Assembly: GCA_030706145.1 (NCBI GenBank) | Contig: JAUZPB010000004.1 | Coordinates: 23,355-87,354 of the forward strand | DNA: 64,000 bases | Direction of reading: 5' to 3' | Origin: Bacteroidota bacterium | GTDB lineage: Bacteria; Bacteroidota; Ignavibacteria; Ignavibacteriales; SURF-24 | Part shown: in pieces, positions 45,716-54,335 of the stretch | Numbering within the stretch: the first letter of the stretch is position 1 | Layout: each line of letters begins with the position of its first letter | The notes under the pieces: generated by a model | What the model was told of the DNA's origin: nothing | Databases searched by the model: none | What the model saw: the letters and a program-made list of their open reading frames with translations, nothing else | Translations under genes and position numbers: made by a program

Positions 45716-48511
45716 ATGAGTAGCAAGAAAAAATTTGTTATTGTAGATGCTATGGCCTTGGCTTATAAGGCCTATTTTGCATTAATTTCCAGGCCCTTAT
45801 CTACCTCAAAGGGAGAGCCCACGTCGGCTGTCTATGGATTCATGAGTCAGCTCTTAAGGATCCTTGAGAGTAATAGACCAGACTATATTGCTGTTGCATT
45901 TGATTCAAAGGAAAAGACATTCAGACATGAACGTTATGAGCATTATAAGTCTACACGCTCAGCTATGCCTGAGGATATGGTACCTCAGATGCAAAGGATC
46001 AAAGATATAATTGAGGCTCTTAATATACCTATCTACATTCTTCCAGGATATGAAGCAGATGATATTATAGGAACTGCCGTAAAGAAAGCCGAACAAATGG
46101 GTTTAGAAGCATATGCAATTACACCTGATAAGGATTTTAACCAGCTTGTCTCAGATAATATCAGAATAATAAAGCCAGGTAAGACTACCGATGAGATTGT
46201 CCTTATTGATAAGAATAGAATTGCAGAGGAATTTGGATTTGAACCTATTCAAATGATAGACTATTTAGCTTTAATTGGTGATAAATCAGACAATATACCC
46301 GGAGTTGCAGGAATTGGTCCAAAGGGAGCTTTGCCTCTTCTGCAGTCATATAAGACAATAGAAGGCATTTACGAAAATATAGATAAAATAGAAAAGCCTG
46401 CCCTTAGGGAAAAACTTCTTGCAGGGAAAGAAAACGCTTATCTTTCAAAAGAGCTCGCGACAATTCATATTTCAGCACCTTTTGATTGCGATATTACAAA
46501 GGCAGTATTTGAAAAACCTGATTTTGACAAATTAAAAACAATTTTTGATGAGCTTGAATTTCGTAATCTCTTAAATAGAGTTGAAAAGATATATTCTTCT
46601 GATCAAACGGCAAAAGTAAGTGAAAAGATCATTTCTGCACAACCTGAAGAAAAGCTTCCGGAAGAAAACGCAATTTTTGATGGCAATAAAGTAAAATACA
46701 GCCTAATTAAAAGTGTTAAAGAAGCAGAAGCTTTAGCTGAAAAGCTCCTAAAGGCGGATGCTTTCGTTTTTGATACAGAAACTGATTCCTTGAACTGTTT
46801 CGATCTGAACCTTGCAGGTGCTTCATTTTCCTTAAAGCCGGGAGAAGCATATTTTGTAGCAACAAATCCTTTTAAGGAAAGTAAAGACCTGTTTTCAAAA
46901 GATCTATCCGACAGGCTAGGCGTTGAGGAATTCATTAGAATATATAAACCAGTATTTGAAAACGAGAAAATTAAAAAGATATGCCAGAATGCAAAATTTG
47001 ATATATCTGTCCTACGCTCATATGGCGTTGAAGTTAAAAACCTTTATTTTGATACTATGCTTGCAAGTTATGTCATTGATCCAGATGAAAAGCTTGGCAT
47101 GGATGAGCTTTCATTAAAGTATCTAAATTACCGCCCAATCCCTCTTTCTGATCTGATCAATGTAAAGAAAAATCCGTCAGCCATATTTGAAATTGAGCCA
47201 GAAAAACTATCTGATTACTCTTGTGAAGATGCCGATGTAACATATAAGCTCTACAATGTTCTGGATAAAGAGCTCGCAAAGTTTGGTATGAAAGAGCTTT
47301 GTAAAAACGTCGAATTCCCATTGGTTCCTGTCCTGGAGGATATGGAAAGGACAGGCGTAAAAATAGATACAAAAAGCCTAAAGGAACTAAGTAAGGATCT
47401 GCAGATACTTCTTGATAATTATACATTAAAGATCCATTCGCTTGCAGGAGAACAGTTCAATATTAACTCGCCACTGCAGCTTCAAAAGATATTATATGAA
47501 AAGCTTGGGCTTTCAGCAGGCAAGAAAACAAAGACCGGATATTCGACTGATGCACGTGCATTAGAAAGCTTAAAAGGTGTTCACGAGATAATTGATATTA
47601 TTTTAGAATACCGCCAGGTTTCCAAACTAAAATCGACCTATGCAGATGCCCTTCCGGATCTTATTCATCCAAAGACGGGGCGTATACATACATCCTTTAA
47701 TCAGACTGTTACTTCAACAGGAAGGCTTTCAAGTAATAACCCAAACCTACAGAACATTCCAATACGAACTGAATTAGGTAAAGAAATTAGAAAGGCCTTT
47801 GTAGCAGGCAGCCCCGATCATTTGATTCTTAGTGCAGACTATAGCCAGATTGAGCTTAGAATAATGGCAAGTATTTGCCAGGATGAAGCTCTTTGCAATG
47901 CTTTCAAAAATGCTGAAGATATTCACCGCAGCACAGCCGCATTAGTTTTTATGGTTGATCCAAAAGATGTTACTTCTGATATGAGAAGAAAAGCAAAGGA
48001 AGTAAATTTTGGTATACTTTATGGTATTGGCCCTTTTGGCCTTAAGACAAGGCTTGGAGTTACACAGACCCATGCAAAAGAAATAATCGATACATACTTC
48101 AATACATTTAAGAGAGTCAACGATTTTATGGCCAGCTCTGTTGAAAAGGCCAGAAAGAATGGTTATGCTGAAACTCTCCTTGGCAGGCGAAGATATCTAA
48201 AGAATATTAATAGCAACAACAAAGCTGTAAGGCAGTTTGAAGAGCGCGTAGCAATTAATATGCCTATACAGGGTACAGCCGCTGATATGATAAAAATAGC
48301 TATGATAAATGTTTTCAATGAACTAAAGAAAAGGAAAGCACGCACGAAGATGGTACTTCAGGTTCATGACGAACTTGTTTTTGATATGCATAAAGATGAA
48401 GTTGACGAGCTGCGTCCACTTATCAAGGAGTTAATGGAAAAAGCTCTTCCTCTTGAAGTACCGGTTGTTGTAGATACAGGCATTGGAGAGAACTGGTTAG
48501 ATGCTCATTAG
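45716..48511 (+). CDS. polA: DNA polymerase I
   Basis: 931 residues with all three domains. The 5'-3' exonuclease (about 1-290) has VDAMALAYKAYFAL and GDKSDNIPGVAGIGPKGA. The 3'-5' proofreading domain keeps its motifs: DTETD near 351, NAKFD near 425 and YSCED near 500, so it should be active. The polymerase has DYSQIELRI near 708, RRKAKEVNFGILYG, and QVHDELVFD near 881. It fills gaps and removes RNA primers. It appears monocistronic, behind a nested inverted repeat and before a strong terminator. Confidence 0.97.
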   Translation: MSSKKKFVIVDAMALAYKAYFALISRPLSTSKGEPTSAVYGFMSQLLRILESNRPDYIAVAFDSKEKTFRHERYEHYKSTRSAMPEDMVPQMQRIKDIIEALNIPIYILPGYEADDIIGTAVKKAEQMGLEAYAITPDKDFNQLVSDNIRIIKPGKTTDEIVLIDKNRIAEEFGFEPIQMIDYLALIGDKSDNIPGVAGIGPKGALPLLQSYKTIEGIYENIDKIEKPALREKLLAGKENAYLSKELATIHISAPFDCDITKAVFEKPDFDKLKTIFDELEFRNLLNRVEKIYSSDQTAKVSEKIISAQPEEKLPEENAIFDGNKVKYSLIKSVKEAEALAEKLLKADAFVFDTETDSLNCFDLNLAGASFSLKPGEAYFVATNPFKESKDLFSKDLSDRLGVEEFIRIYKPVFENEKIKKICQNAKFDISVLRSYGVEVKNLYFDTMLASYVIDPDEKLGMDELSLKYLNYRPIPLSDLINVKKNPSAIFEIEPEKLSDYSCEDADVTYKLYNVLDKELAKFGMKELCKNVEFPLVPVLEDMERTGVKIDTKSLKELSKDLQILLDNYTLKIHSLAGEQFNINSPLQLQKILYEKLGLSAGKKTKTGYSTDARALESLKGVHEIIDIILEYRQVSKLKSTYADALPDLIHPKTGRIHTSFNQTVTSTGRLSSNNPNLQNIPIRTELGKEIRKAFVAGSPDHLILSADYSQIELRIMASICQDEALCNAFKNAEDIHRSTAALVFMVDPKDVTSDMRRKAKEVNFGILYGIGPFGLKTRLGVTQTHAKEIIDTYFNTFKRVNDFMASSVEKARKNGYAETLLGRRRYLKNINSNNKAVRQFEERVAINMPIQGTAADMIKIAMINVFNELKKRKARTKMVLQVHDELVFDMHKDEVDELRPLIKELMEKALPLEVPVVVDTGIGENWLDAH

Positions 48512-48568
48512 TAAGCATAGAATAAAGACAACAGTGTCATTAAGAAAGATTTACTATTAGAAAAAGTG

Positions 48569-48600
48569 AACCCCCTGCAAAAGAAATTTTACAGGGGGTT
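48569..48600. terminator. Bidirectional intrinsic terminator between polA and the ferredoxin oxidoreductase operon
   Basis: AACCCCCTG / CAGGGGGTT is a perfect 9-base GC-rich stem with a 14-base loop. It lies about 58 bases after the polA stop and 38 bases past the end of the convergent minus-strand operon. Confidence 0.8.
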
Positions 48601-48638
48601 TATTGATTTAGAAGATCCTATTTCTAAAAAAAGATTGC

Positions 48639-49193
48639 TTATACTGATGCAACAGCATTTTCTGCTATTTCCATGCCTCTTCTAAGGGCTTGTTCATTTA
48701 AGGGCAGAAGATGATGATACCTTTCAGGAAGTACTTTTTTTAGTCCTTTCAGAATATTATCAAATTCAATGATCGGTTTTTTCTTTAGGAATGCACCCAG
48801 AACGATCATATTCATTATCTTGGTGTTATTCAGCTTTGCAGCCTCATTAGCAGCCTCAATAGGAAGAATATCGATGTCAGTCCTTGTTGGTGGATTTAAT
48901 ATAGTACTGCTTTCATAGATCAGCAGTCCACCTGGTTTAACGGCTGATTCGAATCGGTCTAAAGAGGGCTGATTAAGAGCAATAACTGTATCAAACTTTG
49001 TCAGTATTGGAGAACTGATGGGGCTGTCGCTAATTATAGTAATACAATTAGCCGTACCGCCTCTCATCTCAGGTCCATAAGAAGGCATCCAACTTACTTC
49101 CCTATCTTCCATTACTCCAGAATAACAAAGAATTTGTCCCATCGACAGGACACCCTGACCGCCAAAACCTGCAATAATAATTTCTTCAGTCAT
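48639..49193 (-). CDS. 2-oxoacid:ferredoxin oxidoreductase, gamma subunit
   Basis: 184-residue subunit of the POR/KOR/VOR superfamily. It begins EIIIAGFGGQGVLSMGQILC and has SWMPSYGPEMRGGTANCITIISD, the family signature. Together with the alpha, beta and delta subunits encoded just upstream it forms an enzyme that oxidatively decarboxylates 2-oxoacids, reducing ferredoxin and forming acyl-CoA. It is the last gene of the operon, one base after the beta subunit, and ends near a strong terminator. Confidence 0.92.
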   Translation of the reverse strand: MTEEIIIAGFGGQGVLSMGQILCYSGVMEDREVSWMPSYGPEMRGGTANCITIISDSPISSPILTKFDTVIALNQPSLDRFESAVKPGGLLIYESSTILNPPTRTDIDILPIEAANEAAKLNNTKIMNMIVLGAFLKKKPIIEFDNILKGLKKVLPERYHHLLPLNEQALRRGMEIAENAVASV

Positions 49194-49194
49194 T

Positions 49195-50019
49195 TTAGTT
49201 CTCCTTCTCGTTAGGTACTTTCAGATCACCCAGCGGGTAATAAGGCAGCATATTTTCTTCCAGCCACTTATTTGCCTGAACCGGATTCATCTTCCAGTTC
49301 GAAGGACAATCCGAGACAATTTCTACAAAGCATAAGCCCTTGTTAAGTTTTTGATATTCAAAGCTCTTTAAGATTGCTTTTTTTGCTCTTCTGACATTAG
49401 CCGGAGTATTTACTGCCGTACGTGTGCAATAATAAACTCCAGGCAGAGTAGCAACAATTTCAGTAATCTTCAAAGGGTTGCCCATTGTAAGAACATCGCG
49501 GCCAAAAGGTGAAGTCGTTGTTTTCATTCCAGGTAAAGTAGTAGGAGCCATCTGTCCACCAGTCATACCATAAATAGCATTATTAATAAATACTATTAAT
49601 ATGTTTTCTCCCCTGTTGCAGGTATGGATTGTCTCTGCAGTACCAATAGCAGCCAGGTCGCCATCTCCCTGATAAGAAAAGACGTATTTTTCTGGCATTA
49701 CTCTTTTTATGCCTGTAGCAACAGCTGAGGCTCTGCCATGGGCAGCTTCCTGCATATCTATATTCAGATAGTTATAAGCAAAAACTGCACAGCCTACAGG
49801 AGCCACGCCAATTGTATTTTCCTGTATGCCAAGTTCAGAAATAACTTCAGCTATAAGGCGATGAGCAACACCATGCCCGCAACCCGGGCAATAATGCATA
49901 GGTGTATCCAAAAGAGTATCAGGTTTTTCATAAACTATATTTTCATTGCAGAAAATGCATTCTGCCTGGTCTACTTCCTGCTCTCTCAAATCTTCTTCAA
50001 GCATTGTTTTCTCGTTCAT
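49195..50019 (-). CDS. 2-oxoacid:ferredoxin oxidoreductase, beta subunit (thiamine-diphosphate binding)
   Basis: 274 residues. Thiamine diphosphate and Mg bind through SYQGDGDLAAIGTAETIHTCNRG and NNAIYGMTGGQMAPTT; the Cys residues of the proximal cluster include HYCPGCGHGVAHRL. These mark a KOR/VOR beta subunit. It overlaps the alpha-subunit stop as ATGA and is one base before the gamma gene. The N-terminal extension with CIFCNENIVYEKPD contains an extra Cys pair. Confidence 0.94.
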   Translation of the reverse strand: MNEKTMLEEDLREQEVDQAECIFCNENIVYEKPDTLLDTPMHYCPGCGHGVAHRLIAEVISELGIQENTIGVAPVGCAVFAYNYLNIDMQEAAHGRASAVATGIKRVMPEKYVFSYQGDGDLAAIGTAETIHTCNRGENILIVFINNAIYGMTGGQMAPTTLPGMKTTTSPFGRDVLTMGNPLKITEIVATLPGVYYCTRTAVNTPANVRRAKKAILKSFEYQKLNKGLCFVEIVSDCPSNWKMNPVQANKWLEENMLPYYPLGDLKVPNEKEN

Positions 50020-51092
50020 ACTAATTCTCCGACAAATTTTTCTTCAATTTTTGCGAGAATTTCTTCCGGAGATGGAACAATTCCACCCATTCTGCCGTGA
50101 AACTCTACCTTTTTCTGACCATTTACAGCTAATCTAACATCTTCAACCATCTGACCTGCATTCATCTCAACATCAAGAAAACCTTTTATGTTTTCCTTAG
50201 CTGCAAGTTTATTTATTGCATCATAAGGGAATGGGAAAAGTGTTTTTGGTCTAAAGACACCAACCTTTATTCCCTTTGCCCTTGCAAGCTGAGCTGCTTT
50301 TTGGCAAATTCTAGCTACAAGTCCATAAGCTGTCAGAATTACCTCTGCATCATCACAGTCAATTGTTGCAAAACGAGTTTCTTCCTTTTCTATTTCTTTA
50401 TACTTTGCCTGCAGGTGAAGATTTATCTCCTCCATCTTGTCGGGCTTAATATGAAGAGAAGTAATTATATTTCTTTCCCTATCCTTAGGTTTACCAACTG
50501 TAGCCCAAGGTTCAATATTGGTCTTTCTTTGCATCTGCTCGAAGAGCTCGACTTTTTCCATCATTTGTCCTAAAGCTCCATCGGCAAGAATCATAACTGG
50601 GTTTCTCCATTTAAAGGCCAGGTCAAATCCAAGACGCACAAAGTCGACCATTTCCTGAACATTAGAAGGAGCAAGTACGATCATCCTGTAATCACCGTGA
50701 CCACCACCTTTAACGGCCTGGAAATAATCCCCCTGCGAGGGTTGAATTGTTCCTAATCCTGGACCTCCTCTTACTACATTAACGAGTAAGCATGGCAACT
50801 CAGCACATGCAATATAGGAAATGCCTTCCTGCATAAGGCTAATTCCCGGGCTTGAAGAGGATGTCATTGCTCTTTTGCCAGTACCAGCAGCTCCATAGAC
50901 CATGTTAATTGAAGCTACTTCGCTCTCAGCTTGAAGAACTACCATACCTGTTCTCTTATGGGCTTCAAGGCTTAAATACTCCAGAATTTCTGATTGTGGA
51001 GTAATAGGATACCCGAAATAAGCATCGCAACCGCTACGAATGACAGCTTCTGCTAATGCTTCATTCCCTTTCATTAATCTTGATTCTTTCAT
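50016..51092 (-). CDS. 2-oxoacid:ferredoxin oxidoreductase, alpha subunit (VorB-like)
   Basis: 358 residues. It opens with RLMKGNEALAEAVIRSGCDAYFGYPITPQSEILEY and has MVYGAAGTGKRAMTSSSSPGISLMQEGISY and VRGGPGLGTIQPSQGDYFQ, which match VorB-type alpha subunits. The C-terminal domain contains FRPKTLFPFP. VorB enzymes prefer branched-chain 2-oxoacids, whereas KorA prefers 2-oxoglutarate; I lean to the former from overall resemblance, but substrate needs testing. It overlaps both neighbours by ATGA. Confidence 0.92.
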   Translation of the reverse strand: MKESRLMKGNEALAEAVIRSGCDAYFGYPITPQSEILEYLSLEAHKRTGMVVLQAESEVASINMVYGAAGTGKRAMTSSSSPGISLMQEGISYIACAELPCLLVNVVRGGPGLGTIQPSQGDYFQAVKGGGHGDYRMIVLAPSNVQEMVDFVRLGFDLAFKWRNPVMILADGALGQMMEKVELFEQMQRKTNIEPWATVGKPKDRERNIITSLHIKPDKMEEINLHLQAKYKEIEKEETRFATIDCDDAEVILTAYGLVARICQKAAQLARAKGIKVGVFRPKTLFPFPYDAINKLAAKENIKGFLDVEMNAGQMVEDVRLAVNGQKKVEFHGRMGGIVPSPEEILAKIEEKFVGELV

Positions 51093-51376
51093 GATTTCAC
51101 CGTTACTGTTATGTCGTTGGTTACATTTGTTATTGTTGCAACTGGCTCTTTTTTATTTAAGGTCATTCTATAGACCTTAATGATGCCCTCAGGACATACT
51201 AGGGCACAATTAGTACAGCCAGTACAGTTGTCCTCGATCCTAACAATGTAATGATACCCCTTTGAATTGATCTTCCGCGAAAGTTCCAGCGATTTCTGTG
51301 GACAGGCTGCTCTACAGAGTTCACATCCTTTGCATTTTTCAATATCAACAAGAATATCTCCTTTTACTTTAGCCAT
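51089..51376 (-). CDS. 2-oxoacid:ferredoxin oxidoreductase, delta subunit (2x[4Fe-4S] ferredoxin-like)
   Basis: 95 residues with two [4Fe-4S] motifs: CKGCELCRAACP and CTGCTNCALVCP. It passes electrons from the thiamine site to external ferredoxin. It is the first gene of the operon and overlaps the alpha subunit as ATGA. A terminator-like hairpin ends about 30 bases before its ATG, which could control the operon or simply end the lipA transcript. Confidence 0.93.
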   Translation of the reverse strand: MAKVKGDILVDIEKCKGCELCRAACPQKSLELSRKINSKGYHYIVRIEDNCTGCTNCALVCPEGIIKVYRMTLNKKEPVATITNVTNDITVTVKS

Positions 51377-51407
51377 GTGGATACCCCGTTTGTTATTTAA
51401 AACAAAA

Positions 51408-51434
51408 AAGGTTACTTCTAAACCGAGTAACCTT
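51408..51434 (-). terminator. Intrinsic terminator or attenuator ahead of the ferredoxin oxidoreductase operon
   Basis: On the minus strand AAGGTTACT / AGTAACCTT is a perfect 9-base stem with a 9-base loop, followed by TTTTTGTTTT. It lies about 140 bases after the lipA stop and about 30 bases before the delta-subunit ATG. The loop sequence GGTTTA can instead pair with an upstream TAAACC (plus-strand 51443-51448), so an alternative fold exists. Confidence 0.6.
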
Positions 51435-51576
51435 ATTCGATTGGTTTAATTAATAATAATCTCGATTAGATTTAGGTTTACTAATACAAAGTTATTAATT
51501 ATGTTTAGCTTCATTTTGTTCAGCTTCACTTTAAATATATTAATTCTGCAGGTTTACAGTTTAATTAAATTTTTAT

Positions 51577-52491
51577 TTATTCAGATTCAAATTGGTCTCT
51601 TGCATGTTTATCTGCATGATAGGAACTCCTGACCAATGGAGCAGATTCAACGGCCGAGAACCCCATTTTCTTTCCTTCAGTCTTGTACATCTTAAATTCA
51701 TCAAGTGTAACATAGCGGTCAACAGGAAGATGAATTTTTGTCGGCTGCAGGTATTGTCCAATTGTGAGAATGTCACAACCATGTTCTCTAAGGTCATGCA
51801 TAAGCTCCAGAACTTCCTCTGGCTTTTCTCCAATACCTACCATAATTCCGCTTTTAGTTCTTAACTGTTTTTCCTTGAACCATCTTATCAGATTAAGGCT
51901 TCTTTCATATTTTGCCTGAGGGCGGACAACATGATAAAGTCTTGGCACAGTTTCAAGGTTGTGATTCAATATATCAGGCGGATACTTCATTATTATTTCA
52001 AATGCTTCTTCCGACCCCTTAAAGTCAGGTATAAGAATTTCAACAGTACATTCAGGTCTTCTTTCCCTTATAAGTCTGATAGTCTCAGAAAATATCGAAG
52101 AGCCACCATCTTTAAGTTCGTCACGGTTGACTGAAGTAATAACAACATGGCGCAGTTTTAATTTTTCAACTGCCTCAACCACCCTTTCAGGCTCCTGTTT
52201 GTCAAGAACATTCGGCATTCCGGTCTTAATATTACAAAATCCGCAGCTTCTTGTACAGGTATCACCTAAAATCATGAAAGTAGCCGTGCGGCTATTCCAG
52301 CATTCACCCATATTTGGGCATTTAGCTTCTTCACAGACCGTGTGAAGATTTGAATCACGCATTAAATGATAAACATCAGAATAATTCTGCCCAATGGGAA
52401 GTTTAACCTTTAGCCAATCGGGCCTTTTTCCCAACTGCTCTTTATCTTTTTCAGCAGCTTCCTTGTATTGCCTTTGATACGAATTAATCAA
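51577..52491 (-). CDS. lipA: Lipoyl synthase
   Basis: 304 residues from TTG at 52491, which has AGAAAGG eight bases upstream; the track's longer start adds an unlikely hydrophobic leader. LipA is a radical-SAM enzyme that inserts two sulfurs into octanoyl groups on E2 domains. It has the auxiliary cluster motif CEEAKCPNMGEC and the SAM motif CTRSCGFC, and ends with the conserved RSSYHAD Ser. It follows the E2 gene on the same strand, and lipB is two genes upstream, so lipoylation enzymes are made with their target. Confidence 0.93.
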   Translation of the reverse strand: MINSYQRQYKEAAEKDKEQLGKRPDWLKVKLPIGQNYSDVYHLMRDSNLHTVCEEAKCPNMGECWNSRTATFMILGDTCTRSCGFCNIKTGMPNVLDKQEPERVVEAVEKLKLRHVVITSVNRDELKDGGSSIFSETIRLIRERRPECTVEILIPDFKGSEEAFEIIMKYPPDILNHNLETVPRLYHVVRPQAKYERSLNLIRWFKEKQLRTKSGIMVGIGEKPEEVLELMHDLREHGCDILTIGQYLQPTKIHLPVDRYVTLDEFKMYKTEGKKMGFSAVESAPLVRSSYHADKHARDQFESE

Positions 52492-52593
52492 AATATTAAC
52501 CTTTCTGTTTTTAAGCACAAAGCGGCAAAAAGCCGCTTTATAGATATAAAAAATCAAGCGAACCAATTTAACGAAAATCCCGGAACAAAGAAA

Positions 52594-54303
52594 CTAGATA
52601 TCATTTAAGTCAAAATTTTCGATCGTATCTTTCATAAATTTCAGGAATTTTCCCCCCAGCATTCCATCAATAAGACGATGGTCATGGCTTAAAGATAAAT
52701 ACATCATCGGCCTTATCGCTATTGTATCAGCCCCATCAAGTTCAACAACGACAGGCTTTTTTATTACGGTACCAACACCGAGTATTGCAACTTCGGGCTG
52801 ATTAATAATGGGAGTACCAAAGAGTGTCCCAAATACGCCATAATTTGTAATAGTGAAAGTTCCGTTCGAAATATCATCCGGAAGCAGCTTCTTTGTCCTT
52901 GCTTTATTGCTCAACTCAGCAATCGCTTTAGCTAATCCTATTATGTTCTTTTCGTCTGCATTTTTAATATTAGGGACAATAAGACCATTAGGTTCAACCG
53001 AAACGGCAATTCCAAGGTTAATATACCTTTTTAGTACAATATTAGTGCCATCAATCGAGGAATTAAGATACGGATACTCTTTTAGTGCTTTAATGCATGC
53101 ATTAGCAATAAAGGGCATATAAGTAAGCTTTATATTTTCTCTTTTTAGAAAATCATCTTTATTGATTTTGATAAAATTGTGAATTTTCATCATATCCACT
53201 TCAATCATAGCGGAAACATGGACTGAAGTATCCCTGCTTTTTACCATATGCATCATAATTTTCTGACGTATATTATCCATGGGGATAAGCTCATTATTGC
53301 CATCTGAAAATGAAGGCTGATGCAGTTTTTCTTGTTGAGTCCTTTCCTGTAGGACTTGCTTTTGTTCTTCCTGAGGGGAAAAGCTCTTTTCAGGAGCTTT
53401 CTTTGGATATGAATAAGAAGGAGTTTCTTCTTTGGTCTTAACTATTCCTTTATTGCTTATGTAATCCAGAATATCTTTTTTTGTTACCCTTCCTTCAACG
53501 CCGCTTCCAGGGATATTTTCAAGTTCTTCAAAAGCGACGTTTTCCTTTTGAGCGATATTTAGGACAAGTGGAGAATAAAATCTCTTTGCTGAGGGTCTTA
53601 CCTCCTGAAAAGCTTCATTTGATTTAATCTCAGCATAAAGGCTGTCCATTTGAGGGACCCTTTTTTCTATTATATTTTCACTTTCTACAATTGGAGTTTT
53701 AACAACAGTAGCCGCCGGTTCTTTATATACACCCCCTTTTGATGTTATTCTGGCAACTATAGTCCCGACCTCTACTGTCTGCTGCTCACCAACAAGTATC
53801 TCTGCAAGTGTTCCATCTTCAGGTGATGGGACCTCAGTATCGACTTTATCTGTACTTATCTCGAAAAGGACCTCATCTTTCTTAACTGGATCTCCTGGCT
53901 TTTTATGCCATTTTATTATTGTTCCTTCCATAACTGACTCGCCCATCTTGGGCATAGGTATTTCAATAAGATTTCCTCCAATCTGGGTAGTCGATGGTGT
54001 TTCGGCCTGTTTCTTCTCAAAAGAAGGAGAAACTGGCGTTTTTTCCTGAGGCATTTCACTATTTTCAGCTGTTTCAATTACAGCCACAACCGTATCTACC
54101 GGAACGGTCTCCTGCTCAAAAACTTTTACTTCCGAAAGAATACCATCTGAGGGGGAAGGTATTTCAGTATCAACCTTATCTGTACTGATCTCAAAGATTA
54201 TTTCATCTTTTTTTACTCTATCACCTTTTTTCTTATGCCATTTTATGATAGTCCCCTCATTAACACTCTCCCCCATTTTAGGCATAACTACATCAATTCT
54301 CAT
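52594..54303 (-). CDS. 2-oxoacid dehydrogenase E2 (dihydrolipoyl acyltransferase) with two lipoyl domains
   Basis: 569 residues: two lipoyl domains (about 1-78 and 113-190), each with STDKVDTE holding the lipoylated Lys; a peripheral-subunit-binding domain (about 235-275, VEGRVTKKDILDYI); a Glu/Gln-rich linker; and a catalytic domain ending SLSHDHRLIDGMLGG with the His-Asp active-site pair. It transfers acyl groups to CoA and forms the core of the complex. Domain likeness and the E1 type favour a branched-chain enzyme, though succinyl or pyruvate use cannot be excluded. Confidence 0.92.
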   Translation of the reverse strand: MRIDVVMPKMGESVNEGTIIKWHKKKGDRVKKDEIIFEISTDKVDTEIPSPSDGILSEVKVFEQETVPVDTVVAVIETAENSEMPQEKTPVSPSFEKKQAETPSTTQIGGNLIEIPMPKMGESVMEGTIIKWHKKPGDPVKKDEVLFEISTDKVDTEVPSPEDGTLAEILVGEQQTVEVGTIVARITSKGGVYKEPAATVVKTPIVESENIIEKRVPQMDSLYAEIKSNEAFQEVRPSAKRFYSPLVLNIAQKENVAFEELENIPGSGVEGRVTKKDILDYISNKGIVKTKEETPSYSYPKKAPEKSFSPQEEQKQVLQERTQQEKLHQPSFSDGNNELIPMDNIRQKIMMHMVKSRDTSVHVSAMIEVDMMKIHNFIKINKDDFLKRENIKLTYMPFIANACIKALKEYPYLNSSIDGTNIVLKRYINLGIAVSVEPNGLIVPNIKNADEKNIIGLAKAIAELSNKARTKKLLPDDISNGTFTITNYGVFGTLFGTPIINQPEVAILGVGTVIKKPVVVELDGADTIAIRPMMYLSLSHDHRLIDGMLGGKFLKFMKDTIENFDLNDI

Positions 54304-54335
54304 TTTACACCCTCCTCCTAAAGTTGTATAAAGGC

